NCBI RefSeq assembly: GCF_018873765.1
Contig: NC_057925.1
Span: forward strand, 50,294,010 to 50,358,009
Origin: Telopea speciosissima
Taxonomy: Eukaryota; Streptophyta; Magnoliopsida; Proteales; Proteaceae
Direction of reading: 5' to 3'
Length of the DNA stretch: 64,000 nucleotides
Notes under the pieces: generated by a model
The model's database searches: none
Told to the model about the DNA's origin: nothing
The model's input: the letters and a program-made list of their open reading frames with translations, nothing else
Translations under genes and position numbers: made by a program
Shown here: one piece after another, positions 45,241 to 58,231 of the stretch
How positions within the stretch are numbered: position 1 is the first letter of the stretch
Layout: every line of letters starts with the position of its first letter

Positions 45241-45331
45241 GTCAGGACAATGGATCTATTGGTGCAACACCAATTGGTTCCTCACCAATATCAATGCAAC
45301 CACCAAATTTTTCGCCAAACCAAACACTTCC

Positions 45332-45960
45332 TTAGGGTTCCATTTAATAAGCACCATTCCACCGAGGCGGAAGAAGGCCGGAATCCCTTTTGGGCTAGGT
45401 CCGAGTCCAGACTGACCCGCAATACCCGCTCCCCGTTACCTGAGCCAGTACTGTATCCCAATCCAGAATCAGAGATGAGTGACCAAGAACCAAGCGTCGG
45501 TCCTAGAACTAATGCAAGCCCATATGAAACAACTCACCATGCTAGTCATCGGACTGAATTAGAACTTAGACTGGCTCCACAAGACGCTATGGACCATAAA
45601 CACACGCTCAACCCGCGTGGAGGTCTGCATGAGAACCCGAACATAGCCCCCGAGGATGATATCTTCATCATCTCCAGCCCAACACCGCAACCATTAGTCG
45701 AGTTGATTGTGACCAGGTTAGTAAAAGAAAAGACAGAAAAGTTGGGGCATGCACTAAATAACGGTAAAGGGATAGGGGACCAAATTATCGACTCCAAAGG
45801 ACTGTGTTTCTTCCTCGAGGTTAATTTACCAGGAAAGTTCAAATAGAAAGTAGAATAGTTTGACAATTCAAGCGATCCTTGTGCACGTTTGAAGACCTAC
45901 ATTGGCCAAATGAGAATTAAATTGTTCAGGGCCTACAAATGGGTCAGGCATTCCAGTTGA
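45332..45960 (+). pseudogene. Ty3/gypsy (Tat/Ogre-like) gag fragment, broken
   Basis: Encodes proline- and glutamate-rich sequence and then FLEVNLPGKFK, a stop, VE, a stop, FDNSSDPCARLKTYIGQMRI. This matches the gag pattern of LP-x-F-K ... YDGT-x-DP-x-x-H followed by a helix. At least three stops break it (first at 45844). The longest open frame there (45250-45846) takes its start codon and first residues from the end of the inserted Harbinger-like element, so it is chimeric and not a gene. Confidence 0.6.
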
Positions 45961-46015
45961 GCCTGTCCGGGCCAACTTTTAGGTCACTCATGTCCCTAAA
46001 CTCCTCTCAGAACCA

Positions 46016-46187
46016 GGAAATTTTTCTTCTCCAATTCCTTTTAAGTGTTGCAATGCAGCAATGTTAGGTGGAGATGTTGATACCTGGTAACTGCCGCATC
46101 CAACCGTCCATATCAATGAGCTCAGATTGTGTCAACATCTCCACGTAACACTACCACACTTAAAGGAATTGGAGAGGACAATTTTCC
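46016..46187. mobile_element. Palindromic MITE
   Basis: Left arm GGAAATTTTTCTTCTCCAAT; right arm on the minus strand GGAAAATTGTCCTCTCCAAT. Both continue TTCCTTTTAAGTG / TTCCTTTAAGTG and GTGGAGATGTTGA. No target duplication could be fixed. Confidence 0.8.
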
Positions 46188-47203
46188 AGACTCAAAACCT
46201 AAATGTGCCATGTGGTACGTTGAATGAGGTTGAAATTTTGTAGATAAGTAGAATCCAATTCCCCAGTTATATCTCAAGTTTCAGTCGGAGTTGGCCAAAT
46301 GGCAGATAAAGCATTAAAAAGTCCTGGACCATTAAGAGATTGCATTCAATGCTTGAACTACAGAGGGGTTGCATACCAATATATGGAAGGGTACATGATC
46401 GAACTTAAGTCAGAAATTTGGCTTGTGATCAATATCACAGACCATTCCATATCAAACAATAGAAATTAGAGCACTCTTCTGCAGAGCACAACTAGGTGTG
46501 CAGTCCATATATTCCATGGTAGACTATACTAATAAGTTCGGTATCATTGCCTGTATCAGTATCAGCTGATACTAATACATATCGGTTGGAATCAATAGAG
46601 AATCAAGAAATGGATTCACTATGGAAGTGAAACGAAATCCACCCCAGGCAAGGTTCTAGGAATCAGGGTAAAATTCTGATTCAGGCTGATCTGGAATGGT
46701 TTTTTAGGGCTTTCTGCCAATTCTAGGTATCCTGTGGTCAATTCAGGTCGATTCTTCCCGATTCGGATTGGAATTGGTGGCAACCGATTCTGGTGCTGAT
46801 TCCAATCTCTTGAACTATGACCTCAAGTGACCAACTAGAGTGAAGAATTTGGGACCTTACCAAGCAAAGTGGAATGGCTGTCAATGCCAAATTTTAGAAT
46901 AATTCAGATGAGTGTGTTTGTAGCTCACAAGCTACTAAAACGCATAGACAACAAACTAGGGGTATAAATAGTTAAGTACAGTCGTGTATTACTCTTCCTC
47001 CTCATGTGGAGTCTAAATCAAGTCTCACCACTATAATTAACAGGACTGGGTTGTGTTTCTGGGAGCCACTGCAGTGTGGCTGTCTTCTCCACTCAGCTTG
47101 TTTTGCACTTTAGTTGCGCATAATTTTAGAAGAGAAAGGTAGGGTGGATGTTGTATTGAACAAGGCATATAGTACACACAAGATTAATTTCAAACAACAG
47201 CTT
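46188..47203. other. Downstream flank of uricase, no gene recognised
   Basis: Contains repeat-like ATTCTGATTC/CGATTC-rich sequence (46640-46800) that may be a TE remnant. No coding domain recognised. Confidence 0.45.
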
Positions 47204-50200
47204 CTACATCCTGGACGAGATGCGGCTCAAGCTAGCTTGAATTGTCCCATGTGGTTCATCAGTTGGTGTATAGACATCATCATCAAACTGCAAAATCTCA
47301 TCAAAAACAGCTCGATGAGTGAGACAAGGAGTTCCAGGACAAGCATGATATTAGCTAGAAACCTTCTCAAACTGCAACAAAGAAGCTGAACCCCACATCC
47401 CTCCCCCCCCCCCCCCCCCAAAAAAAAAAAAAAAACAGCAACAAAAAGATGTAAATGCCAAGTCTCTCACTGCATGATGAAAATGCTAAGGATTCCTTTG
47501 CAGTTAACTAAAATTAGTGGCCAAGCCCATTCCCTATTCAAGCCTGTTTTTCACTGCACTGGTCGAACTAGAATTCCCATTTCCAAAACATAAGTTTCAG
47601 ATGCACCAAACACTAGTAAGCACATATGTTGATCTTTTGTTCATGCTTTCATTTTTCATAATTATCTAATTCAACAATTCCAGGTTTTTTTTTTTTTTTT
47701 TTTTTTTCAATTCCTATTTCTCTTTTTATATTTTTTTATATTCTGAAACAGTTTTTTTTTTTTTAATTCCTTATTCTCTTTTTATTTATTTAATTTTTTT
47801 TTATATTCTAAAAGAAAAACTGTGCTTTTTTTTTTTTTTTGATAAGACAAACCTTAGTTGATGGAAGGAAAGGTATAGAGGTAGTATAATAACCTCATTC
47901 TTTTATATGTAATATTTAAAATAAAAAAAAAAAGCTTTATTAAAGAATGGAGTGGGGAACTGCCAGAGTCAATTTGGTATGCCTACTCTCAGGGTATCAA
48001 GCTTTTCTTTTGTACTTTTTGTTGAAGATACCTTTCCTTTCTTCCTGGCCTTAATTCATGGGGTCCCTAAAAAATCTTGTTTTTCATTAGATTTTAGGGA
48101 TTTTCTAATTTGATTCATCTTTCGACAGTAAACTTTAAACGGGCTATGAAAGAAGTCCTACCTTCACAATACTTGGACTATTCTTGTTTGGTAGATTGAC
48201 TGGTAAGAAATGGAGATTAGGCATTTTTAGTTGGATGGATGATATATCTGGGAACCTGACAAAAACAACAATTGAGAATCAATCTCGGAATATCCCAAAA
48301 TTCAACTCACAGTCACATGGCGTGAGAGAGAGAGAGAGAGAGAACCTGCTAATAACAGCCTGGGACATGTCATAAAGAGTGCCTTGAACTGAGGGGCTAT
48401 AAACTCCCTCTTTCGGAGGACCAAAAAAGGTCCTTTCCAGTACTTTCTTTACATCCAGGTATCTCTCCGAAAAGTAAAGAGGCTTCAAAGGAATGCTAGA
48501 AAGGGATTCAAATTTGTACCTGCAATCATAGTAATAATCTCTAATGAGTATGTTATCCTTTGGAAAAGCTAAGCCTACAATGCAATCCTACTCTTGACTT
48601 GGGGCAAACTTCATAGGTAAATGCATATTTATCATTCAATTTTGAAAAGATGACATGGCTCCAAAATTCAACAATAAACCACTTACATCAAACTGACTTA
48701 CTTCCACTCCATCAAAACATGATAGTTAACTGACTTCCATAAATTATCAAACTTGGGTTAACTTCAGTCATAGTTGACCAAAACTTTACATTTCTTGTGC
48801 AAAAATTTCCAAACTTCTTAAGTGACATAATGGGCATATTGACCTGTTATTTATTCTTTGAAAGAAGCTTAACATTCCAAACATGCACAAAAACTTACCT
48901 TAATAGGTAATAATCTTCTTGAACCATATTCATGGTTTTTTTAATGCTTACTAGATGTGTATTGGTGCTCATTCCAACATTTCTTGAAGTTCCATCTTAA
49001 ACTTCCATTATTGGCATGCAAATGCAAGGATTTCCATTTTTTTAACAGGATTTTAATGCACTCCCATTAGCTTCAATTATTATAGTTCTTAACCAAACCA
49101 AGCTTTATAACCTTGAATGAGGGGGAACATATTTTTTGTATTGGAAGTGTCTCAAGTGTTAGAATTGGACCAAAGTATAAAGTGGTGGATTCCACAAGCC
49201 CTCAAAATGAGATTTCTGGACTTACCAAGTATATTTAACTGATGCATATACAGAGACAGACAAATATATGGAATATTTCTACTCATAGACTAGCATATAA
49301 ATAACTGTAACAATGTTTTGCTAACCTTCTCCAGGAAAATATACAATACATTAGCCACAGTATATGTTACTTAATCTGGGAGGGGTGGCTGGGTAAATTT
49401 AGATGTACAGCATAAGAATCAATTATTGCAATCCAAAGTCTCCAAGTGGGTATCCTTGTGATATATCTGAGTTCTAATAAAATGAGGAACTTCTGATTCA
49501 TGTTGGATGATCACTTAAGTTTGCTATCCTGTAAATTTTCCAATATGAAATGGATAAGTCATACCTCCATAAAGCACTGACTTCAGTTGCCAATATCCTT
49601 TCCTTTGTTTCAGGCAGGGCAGTGTATTTGTCCTTAATATATCCTTCAAAACCTGACTGTTCATTGGTGGTAGGGGAAAAAAGAAAAGGTGAGAATATGT
49701 TGTATGTATTAACTATGTCTTCTATCATGGTTTGAGATATTGACATCAAAGTATGCATTGTGATATTAGATAGATAATATTTTCACTAGTTTTTGTCACA
49801 GAAGAAAAATCTGGGGAAGTAAGTTATGAAGTAGAACAAGATGATGAAATTTTCATCCTTCCTGCACCTAAAAGCAGCACATGGCAGACAACAAACAGGG
49901 AACCAGACAACTTCACAATTCCCCTCCCCTCCCCCCCCCCCCCCCCCCCAAAAAAAAAAAAAAAAAAAACTTTATGGCCAAATTAATCATTTTGAACAAA
50001 CTGGTCAAACAGTTACCCAGTTCCCAAAGTGCACTCATCTTTATTTAAGACCTTGGAGGACAGAATTTTATTAATGTAGGAGCAAGCTTTCTAAAGGGAG
50101 GGGGGGGGGGGGGGGAGGGGACAGGAGGGAGGAAAAACATGTCAACATTGGCAAACAAGTATCAAGGAACCTATAGGCAAAAGAGGACCAGTGGTATCCA

Positions 50201-53200
50201 AATGAGTGTTTTCTCTGTGTCCATAGTCCACAGAAGTGTCTCTCAAGCATCCTTTAAAACATAGATTCTATCCCATTCCTTAATTTCTAAATGCTAGTTA
50301 TTCAAGTTTCTCCAACTGCAAGTCTACTTCTCTAACCCTAAGCCTTCTCCCCTTGTTAGCAGCCAAATCTTGAAACAATAACCTATCCTACATAGTAGTT
50401 TTGAGGAACAATAGAAAGATATACAAGTAATAATGGAACCAGACCTTGGTTGTTTTCAGCAAAGCCAACCCTTCGATTCCAGAAGTTACTAATACAGCAC
50501 CAGAGTTATTCACTGTAACTTCTGTTGTATGTTTTTCGGATCCAAGTTTAAATCCTGGAGCCAGAAAACACAAAATAAGTTTTAGATAACTTCTGGAAAA
50601 TCAATAACTTCTCAAATCTAGCATATAGACAAAGCTGCCACTTGGTAATGAAAGATCCGAAAAACTTGAAAAACCAAAATGACTAAAATGGAGAATTCAT
50701 TTTCAGATACAGTGAAGCCCATAGCTCATAGACCGAGAAGCAAAAGCAATAAGCAAGATACCAGGCTCCATAAGTTCCAGAAACTGAGAAGTGAGGAGAA
50801 ACTATGGAAGCAAATGGTGAACATTTATTGAAGCAGAGGAAAATTATGGAAGGTGAAAGTAATGCAACTAAACATATGGAACACCAACAGTCGAAAAACC
50901 AAAAGATAGTAGAAAGTGAAACAGAATGAGCATCATGATGAAAAACACAATTAAAAAGTTAATAAGAGAGTATGATCCCAGTAGGTACAAGTCTACAATA
51001 CTAAATTAACTATAACACAACAAACTAACCAAAAAGTAGTGATTCAGTATGCAAATAAATGAATTAATCCGAAACAAGTAGTAAATACACCTAAAAGAAA
51101 TACATTTAAGAATAATAAGTTGCTTATAATTAGTAAAGCCGTAGAACAAAGAATATAACAACCAAATTACATATTCCAATAAAAAAGGTGCATAGAACAA
51201 AGAATATAACAACCAAATTACATCAGGAACAATAGATCGTGTAATTGGATATCTAATGCTGAATAGATCTACTGTCTTGTAAGAGAATGTTAAGGAATTG
51301 GACCATGGCTTCTCTGCCTCCTCTTTATTTATTTATTTATTTATTTCTTCTTTTTTGGTGGGGGGGTTCTTGAACTTTGTAGAATGTTTTGTATAGTTAG
51401 AAAGCTCTACCTCTATCATTATGTACAGTGCCATAATTTTATTTTACTGACAATCATCCTTTAATAACTCCACAAGTATCCTGACAGATGAATGGACAAA
51501 AACAATCTAATTATGACATTGTTTAGAAAGAAACAGCGCATAGAATTGTTAGGAATAACAATCTATGCATGAAGCCGTTATCAATATGATGATCTGAACA
51601 ATATAAAGAGACCCACACAAGTTCCCAGCATCACATGATGTTTGTTGTCAGCCAAAAATCAACCACTGTCAACTATAGGCTGCATCGCCCTTGAAGTACC
51701 TGATAGGGAAATCAGGACCCACCAGAAAGGCCATTCCTTCTGTTAACAAAAAGTCCAAAGACAGATCAACCATGACTTGCTATGACGATTCCTGCAGTCA
51801 GCCAACAAAATATAGTTTACAGTGCCCATGATTGTTTCAGCATTCAGCCAACAAAATGTATGGCGAAACCAAATTTTTTTGCAAACTATCATTGCATCCA
51901 ACTAGCAAGAGACCACAGAAAAAAAACCACCACTCTATGTGGCACCTCAATTTGCCAGATGCTGAAGCTGCAGCAGCTCCTACCTTCCACATAGGCAGGT
52001 CTGCTGCCAACCAACTAAAACTTTAACAGAATCCACTATGCTACATGCTGTCCCTACAGTCAAGCCCCGTGTTTGATTGATGAAAAACAGGCCCAAAGGG
52101 ATTTTCCACTCAATTGCAGGAAGCAGGGTCTAAAATTCTCAATAGATTGCTGCACAGCGGCACATCCGGGGGCTACTTTTGCAGTTGTGATGGAAGTCAG
52201 GAAGTTAGATGTATGGGGTATTAACTATCATTGCATCCAACTAGCAAGAGACCACAAAAAAAAAACCACCACGCTATGTGGCACCTCAATTTGCCAGATG
52301 CTGAAGCTGCAGTAGCTCCTACCTTCCACATAGGCAGGTCTGCTGCCAACCAACTAAAACTTTAACAGAATCCACTATGCTACATGCTGTCCCTACAGTC
52401 AAGCCTCAAACAGGCCCAAAGGGATTTTCCACTCAATTGCAGGAAGCAGGGTCTAAAATTCTTAATAGATTGCTGCACAGCGGCACCTCCAGGGGCTACT
52501 TTTGCAGTTGTGATAGAAGTCAGGAAGTAAGCTGTATGGGGTATTAACGCCTGACTGACCAGTCCACACTTACACAGCTGACAGACCCTTTCATTGCTAG
52601 CAACTGACTTCAAGGAGTTCAACAAGGATTTTTATGTTTCTCAGTTATAATTGTTTAAATCTAGGTTGAGTGGGGTACAGGCCCTTTTCTGGATGGGATG
52701 AAATCACCTAACACCTGAGTTTAATCTTCTGAATTCGGGTAAGAGGCTTCACCTCTCTAGCAACTCTTTTGATTCATTAGTTGCTGTAATCAAAGACCAA
52801 AATTTATGTCCCTCGCTCAACTATGACACCTGAATTACATGAATCAGCTTTCTGAAATTTTGAGCATTAAAACCAGCGATCTCAACCTTTACTTTACTTT
52901 CCAGCCAGAACACTTTGATTTGATTGAAGTTTATTTTTTCCTTTTACTGACCGTCAATTTTGAGTAGTCCATTATTTTTCAATTGAATGGAGGGTCCAAG
53001 ATATGATATCACCCTACTGGAGATGACTACTATGAAAATGTTCTCAGAAAAAATTCTTCCAACAAAAATCAACAAGGAAATGCTTTAGTGCAGATCAACT
53101 TGGCTACATGGTGGGAACTCAAAAGATCGAAAAATTCTTCCAACTAAAAACCCTCTCTCTCTCTCTCTCTCAAAAGTCATGGTCTAGATTTGCTGGTTTC

Positions 53201-56200
53201 TCCACTGCAAGCTTTATTTCGTTCTCACTCTGCTTTTGAAGGTGTTTTTCTTTCTTTCTCCAATTCATTTTCTACACTGAAAATACATTCTGTAATTGTA
53301 GTATTGAATAGGCCCATCCACAGAGTATAGTACAGTCTCACAGGACTGGGGAAAGGAATTTGCCAATCACTTGACACTGGAACCTCAGAGGGTTAGGATT
53401 TGGGGAATTTGGAAACAGCCCAAAAAGGCAGGACTCCCTGCAGAATTCAGCCATCACTTTATCAATATAAACAGAAAGCTGAAATGAAGGGAATTGGCCA
53501 CGGGTATCCTGATATGCCTGCATTTTTTACCTGTGAGTATCCCATAAGAAAGCACTAGCACATTGGGCGTTGGGAGAGAACAGAATGTCTGCTCCTATCA
53601 AATACAGACTTATTTTATGTTTTTTCTACCTTTCATTGTAAAAGGATTATCTACTAACCATGTTCATGTGGTTGACCATCTACATGTACACGTTCCCATG
53701 GTTTTTCCACTATTGTGATTACTGCAGCTGTAACCTACATTGAAACATAAAGATTTTACTTCCCAAAAATACGTAAGATCATGAATTGAAAAACAACAAA
53801 TATATACATATTGCCAAAGGGGGAAAAATGCAAATTATCATCTTCATTAAGTTTTAGGATCTAATTATATTTCTTCCATATTCTAAGATTTGCAAAACAC
53901 AATAACATTATATTGTGACACTGACAAAGTAATTTTCAAATAAAACCCAGGATTTTTAATGCTTCTGCCATTCCACATTACTCCGTTATTAAAATATGAT
54001 CTTGATCCCCTTCATAGATACACATATTTTTATTGATTGGCATTTGGAAATGTGATGCTATTATTTTACAGCTTGATGTGAATCAGATCTGTACTCTGTT
54101 TTTCCAGAAAACAGAGGACTGGAGGCAGATTAGAAAGAAGAAGAAGAGGCTTGAAAGGCCAAATCAGAAGGTCAAGTTTAGTTAGTTTGAGTCATTTTTG
54201 GTAGGAGAAGCTGTTAGAAGTGGTTGCAGGTCAGGACAGAGAATCTATAAGGTCCAGCCATCCAAGTTGTGAACAGCTAAATTTTTTTGAGTCAAATAGG
54301 TTTTAATTTTTCATGGACCTTAAATGCATGTTCAAAGTTCAAGTTGCAGAATTGACACAATATTTTGGCTAAAGTGAGGTATAATTGATTTCAGCTCGTC
54401 CCACAGAGTCTGAAGGTTATAGTCCTGGCCGAAGTTTTTGTAACCAAAGAGATGAACAGATAGGTTGCGAGGTGTAACCGCATGTAGTCTGAGAAAATAT
54501 AGAAATAAAACAACAAGACAAATGTAGAGAGAGAGACAGTCAAAGTAGGCTAATCAACTCACTGCCAGACACACACACACACAGACCGTATATCAGTTTG
54601 CGCTTCTCCCTTGAATTCAGGCCATTCAATTCAAGCAACTCCTCAATGGAGATGGTTTAGATAAAATATTTACTCTGGGCGAATGTGAGCACTTCAAATG
54701 AACCTGGGGGAACCCCAAAAAAATATAATAATAAAAGATATCCTCTTCCAACACCAATGGTGGAAGGAACATCTAAACAGAACCAGCACTTCTCTGTTCC
54801 AAAATAGACCACAGTTTTGAGAGGAGGTTACTACAAATTCACTTAAAAATCATTGATATTCCTTCTAAACTTGGGACATATCACCACATGCAACACCTCT
54901 TTTTAACAATCGTAACTATCGTTGCAAATAGAAAGCCTCCATGAGAGGAAATATTTTTTAAGAGAATTATTCTGCTGCAGCATGCATCTTTTCAAAATCT
55001 GAAAGAGGTCATCATTACTAACTTGAATGACATAAACCTACTGAATTCCTCACTGGTTTTCATGCTTTTAATGATTCCTTCCACCATCCAATTTATTTTC
55101 TGTCACACTTGCTTTCAAATTTCAATGAACAAAATGAAATGATCCAAATATTACATAGACCTCAAATATTATATCCCCATGTCTATGATCCTGGGCACCA
55201 GATAACTTCATTTAGTAAACAAAATGAAACTTCTCTTCAAAGGTGCATGTCTCACTATTAGTGTGCTTTATCATTCTGTTACCAAACTGCAGTTCCCAGA
55301 TTGATTGAGATATACTTGTACAAAAACGAAGATGATCAGAAGAATACACATGTGTCTTCAATCAAGAATCAGCACCATACCAATTCTCGACCAAGTAATC
55401 AATGGAGTAGAACAACCACTGATGAAACACATCTAGAATATCTTCTCAGATACTTTAAAACATTTTCTAAGAGATGACTCAAACAGAACTTTGAGAAAAA
55501 TTCAAAACAACTATGATCACGAACTCCTAACTCAATTAGGAAACTAACAACCAGAAAACAGAGGGTGTCAAGGGCCCCCCGCCCCCACCAACCAATTTTC
55601 TGCAAATTACTATTGCTTCCCCTTTCTTTCTCCTAATCATCCAGTAGAAACTCAGGAAATTCCAGTAAAAGCTCCGAGGTAGTTCTCTATTTCTGTTCTG
55701 TCTCCGGTTCTTAGTTCTCACAAGATCACCTTTACTTCTCATGGCAGGGCTGCTGGGTACCAGTTCATATTCGCATCTCCCACTTACAAGTTCTGGCAGC
55801 TCCGAGAGGGATCAGTCTCAGTTTTGAGAGAGATACAGAGGGAGGGCTGAAGAGAAGGAGACTGGCAGAGGAAGGGCGGAGAGCGACGACAGCGGTCATC
55901 GGGATACGTACAGGTGGGGAGAGGGAGAGAATGAAATGGAGCAGGAACATATCTGGTCTCAGGCAAACAAGACGAGATATAATCCTCAAGAACTGCTCCG
56001 GGAGTTGAGAAGCAGTTTCATAACATTTCTTGATTTGCACTCTATAAGTCAACTTCACTTCCGCAGAATACAAAAAAGAACCAGTGTGACAAATACGTTT
56101 CCTCTACTTTTCCACTCTTGCAGAGCGTTAAGCTTTCCATTCTATAATTTATAAGAAAGATGTTGCATATTAATAAGTCAAAGCAATGGCAATGCCAATG

Positions 56201-56871
56201 CAGTGAAATTGATAACATACCTGCCGATAGTATGATGTAAAGTGTTTCCCAAGTTCGATTGCAAAGCTCTCAACCGAAGTAACCTCTGCACATTCCTTTG
56301 CTTTTGCATATACCTGTATTGGGATTCAATTAAAATATAAGAACACACATAGAGAATCAAAAGTTGAAACCATCGATTGGAGAGTAATCAAGGTTATGAA
56401 TTTCCTTTCTCAGCATCAATTCATATGTAACAAGAACACTAACACATGACATTTGCAATATTTACTTCTTTTAATCTCAACTGTCGATGTCAAAGGGAAG
56501 TGACAGGCCTGACATGCATACACAGGAATCAGGATTTTTTCTAGTTGATGAGAGTGAATAGAAAAAAAAAATCTTTTTTTTATATATTATGGTTCAGGCT
56601 CAAAGCAACCAAAAACAATAATAACAGAGAAGAAGAAGAACAAGAGAGAGGGAGAAGATGAATATACAGTGTTTTTCATGGTATCGGTGGTCACAATATC
56701 TGAGTTATCACCCCGGACATACGCAGGTAAACAATCGGAGAAGAGGCTTGTGTTCACATTCCATTCAACAATCAAATCACGACCATCTACCTTCCTCCAA
56801 ACCCTAGAAACCCTGACTCTCGACTTCCCATGTTGCTGCTCAAATTTCAAGCCATCAACTACATTTGCCAT
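47204..56871 (-). CDS. UOX: Urate oxidase (uricase), peroxisomal, complete, eight exons
   Basis: Oxidises urate to 5-hydroxyisourate in peroxisomes, in purine breakdown and ureide formation. Exons, in gene order: 56668-56871, 56221-56313, 53659-53734, 50445-50554, 49565-49656, 48346-48519, 48162-48255 and 47204-47287, which join in frame to 308 residues, the length usual for plants. By alignment with fungal uricase the catalytic residues are Lys 16 (QHGKSRVRV), Thr 62 (VTTDTMKNT) and His 265 ([10 protein letters not shown]). Urate-binding Phe 164, Arg 181 ([12 protein letters not shown]), Gln 237 (SPSVQGTLY) and Asn 263 are also present. The C-terminal SRM is a recognised plant variant of the SKL peroxisome signal. 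The start [10 protein letters not shown] agrees with the family; an in-frame ATG 8 codons earlier is less likely. The donor of exon 6 runs into a CT repeat. Introns are long (up to 3.1 kb) and hold repeats. Confidence 0.96.
47401..47436 (+). repeat. Poly-C followed directly by poly-A
   Basis: About 18 C with minor interruptions, then about 15 A, in the last uricase intron. A longer copy of the same arrangement lies at 49921-49969. Confidence 0.8.
49921..49969 (+). repeat. Poly-C followed directly by poly-A
   Basis: Roughly 20 C preceded by short CCCCTC units, then 19 A. A run of G with few interruptions follows at 50099-50120. Confidence 0.8.
51886..52545 (+). repeat. Tandem duplication in uricase intron, 339-bp period
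   Basis: CTATCATTGCATCCAACTAG at 51886 recurs at 52225, and both copies run through GCTGCCAACCAACTAAAACT, ATTGCTGCACAGCGGCAC and GTATGGGGTATTAA. The second copy lacks about 17 bases found in the first after AGTCAAGCC and carries a few substitutions. High identity suggests a recent event. Confidence 0.9.
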
Positions 56872-57615
56872 GGCTGATTCCCTTCGATACTTCACGGCTT
56901 CTTCGACAGAGAGATACAGTAGAACTGTTGTTTTAAAGCAAGTAGGTTCACGCCCAAGGAGATCAGATCAGCTAAAAACAGAAAAAAAAAAAAAAAAAAA
57001 AGAGCAAGAAGGCAATTGAATCTTGGATCTTAGCTGAAAACTGACGACTTTTTGTTTCAGGTATTTGATCTTTCGATCTTCTGGCAAGTTATGCTGCGGG
57101 TTGGGATATGATATAGAAAGAAGGGGGAGTAGGTCGAACGTATCTATTGATCGTCAGATTAGAATTAGAATAAGATTTTCATCTGCGTATTGGGCCTGTA
57201 GGTACAGAGATATCCATCGGATTCGTATCCAACGGTGTCTGTCCGCTGTTTTATTTAAGCTTTTAAAGTTTGGAAAGGAAGTTGGCGTGCTGGCTGAGTG
57301 CTCTCTGCTGACTAATAATCTGCCAAAAATAACGGAAAAAAAAAAAAAAAAAAAAAAAAAAAAACAGCTCAAGACCATTGTGAGCTTATGCGTTATGAGT
57401 TATGACTCATACCTGAATCAGAATTAGTCTTTTTTTTTTTTTTTTGATAAAGAATCAGAATTAGTCTCATGAGTCATGCTTTAGGTAAGGACAGTGGTTT
57501 GTTATCATAAAAAAAGGTATGGACATTGGTTTCCACATTTGACACCTAATGGGATATGGTCGCCACCCATACAATAATTTTCCCTTCGGCATTTAGGAAA
57601 GTGGTTTGGAAAAAA

Positions 57616-57820
57616 AAATCCTCCCCGGTGCCCTCATCAGCCAGTGTGGTCCAGGCATTGGGGCTCTACATGTGGAAGATGCAATATTCAATGATGTGGA
57701 GCTCGAGAAAAAATAAATAAATTGGATCAATTGAGCTCGCATCGTTGGATGAAGTATCTTCCACATGTCGAGCTCCGGTGTCCGCACTAGCAGATGTGGG
57801 CACTAGATCGAGAGGATTTT
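57616..57820. mobile_element. Palindromic MITE
   Basis: Left arm AAAATCCTCCCCGGTGCCC; right arm on the minus strand AAAATCCTCTCGATCTAGTG. The inner arms share GACATGTGGAAGAT/CTACATGTGGAAGAT and GAGCTCCACATCATTG/GAGCTCGCATCGTTG type sequence. Between exon 1 of uricase and this element (56872-57600) lies the uricase upstream region with poly-A tracts near 56980 and 57339; no TATA box was placed with confidence. Confidence 0.7.
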
Positions 57821-58231
57821 ATTCCACAGTAGTCTCCTATGTCATGCTTGGGTGCAGTGGTCATTTCATGTGTTCTTATGTTTGGACGTAGGGGTGGCGT
57901 GTGCTGTGCGACCGTGTGACATCTTTATCCTAAATTTTTTTAAAAAAAAAAAAAACTGCTTTGGAAGATTGTTAATTTTACATGTGACACAAGTCATCTA
58001 ACCAGTGTATGCAGAGACTAAGCACTCCATAAGTACGCGGGGATGATCCGGACTCGCACATGCATCCAACTCATGTGGATGGAATTATGATATAGTTATG
58101 GAGTTTGTGTTGGTTATTATGTATTGTTGTTTTATTATTGTGTATTAGAAGTTATGGGAGTTATGATATAGTTATGAAGTTTGTGTTAGTCATTTACAAG
58201 AAAACTTTTACAATGAAAAATAAGTTATAAT

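Larger units (their letters stand above)
41598..45331. mobile_element. PIF/Harbinger-like element, 3,734 bp, inserted in gypsy leader
   Basis: TTA flanks both ends (41595-41597 and 45332-45334), the target duplication of this superfamily. The ends are inverted copies: left GGAAGTATTTGATTCGGCGA, right on the minus strand GGAAGTGTTTGGTTTGGCGA, close to the usual GG-N3-TGTTTGGTT. The similarity runs on (CAATTGGTGCTG, CAATTGGTGTTG). Inside are a (TC)29 tract (42085-42142), a short coding remnant (44418-44609), a tRNA-like sequence (44771-44850) and a subterminal repeat array (45065-45240). No intact DDE transposase is visible. 42200-44400 shows only AT-rich sequence without recognisable domains. 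Confidence 0.78.

Noticed and set aside
51886..52545. Duplicated open frames as possible uricase exons
   Set aside because: All eight uricase exons are accounted for elsewhere with matching phase; the duplicated unit has no similarity to uricase.
55740..56120. Possible separate gene in uricase intron 2
   Set aside because: GA/CT-rich sequence gives open frames on both strands, but none shows a domain or convincing splice sites.
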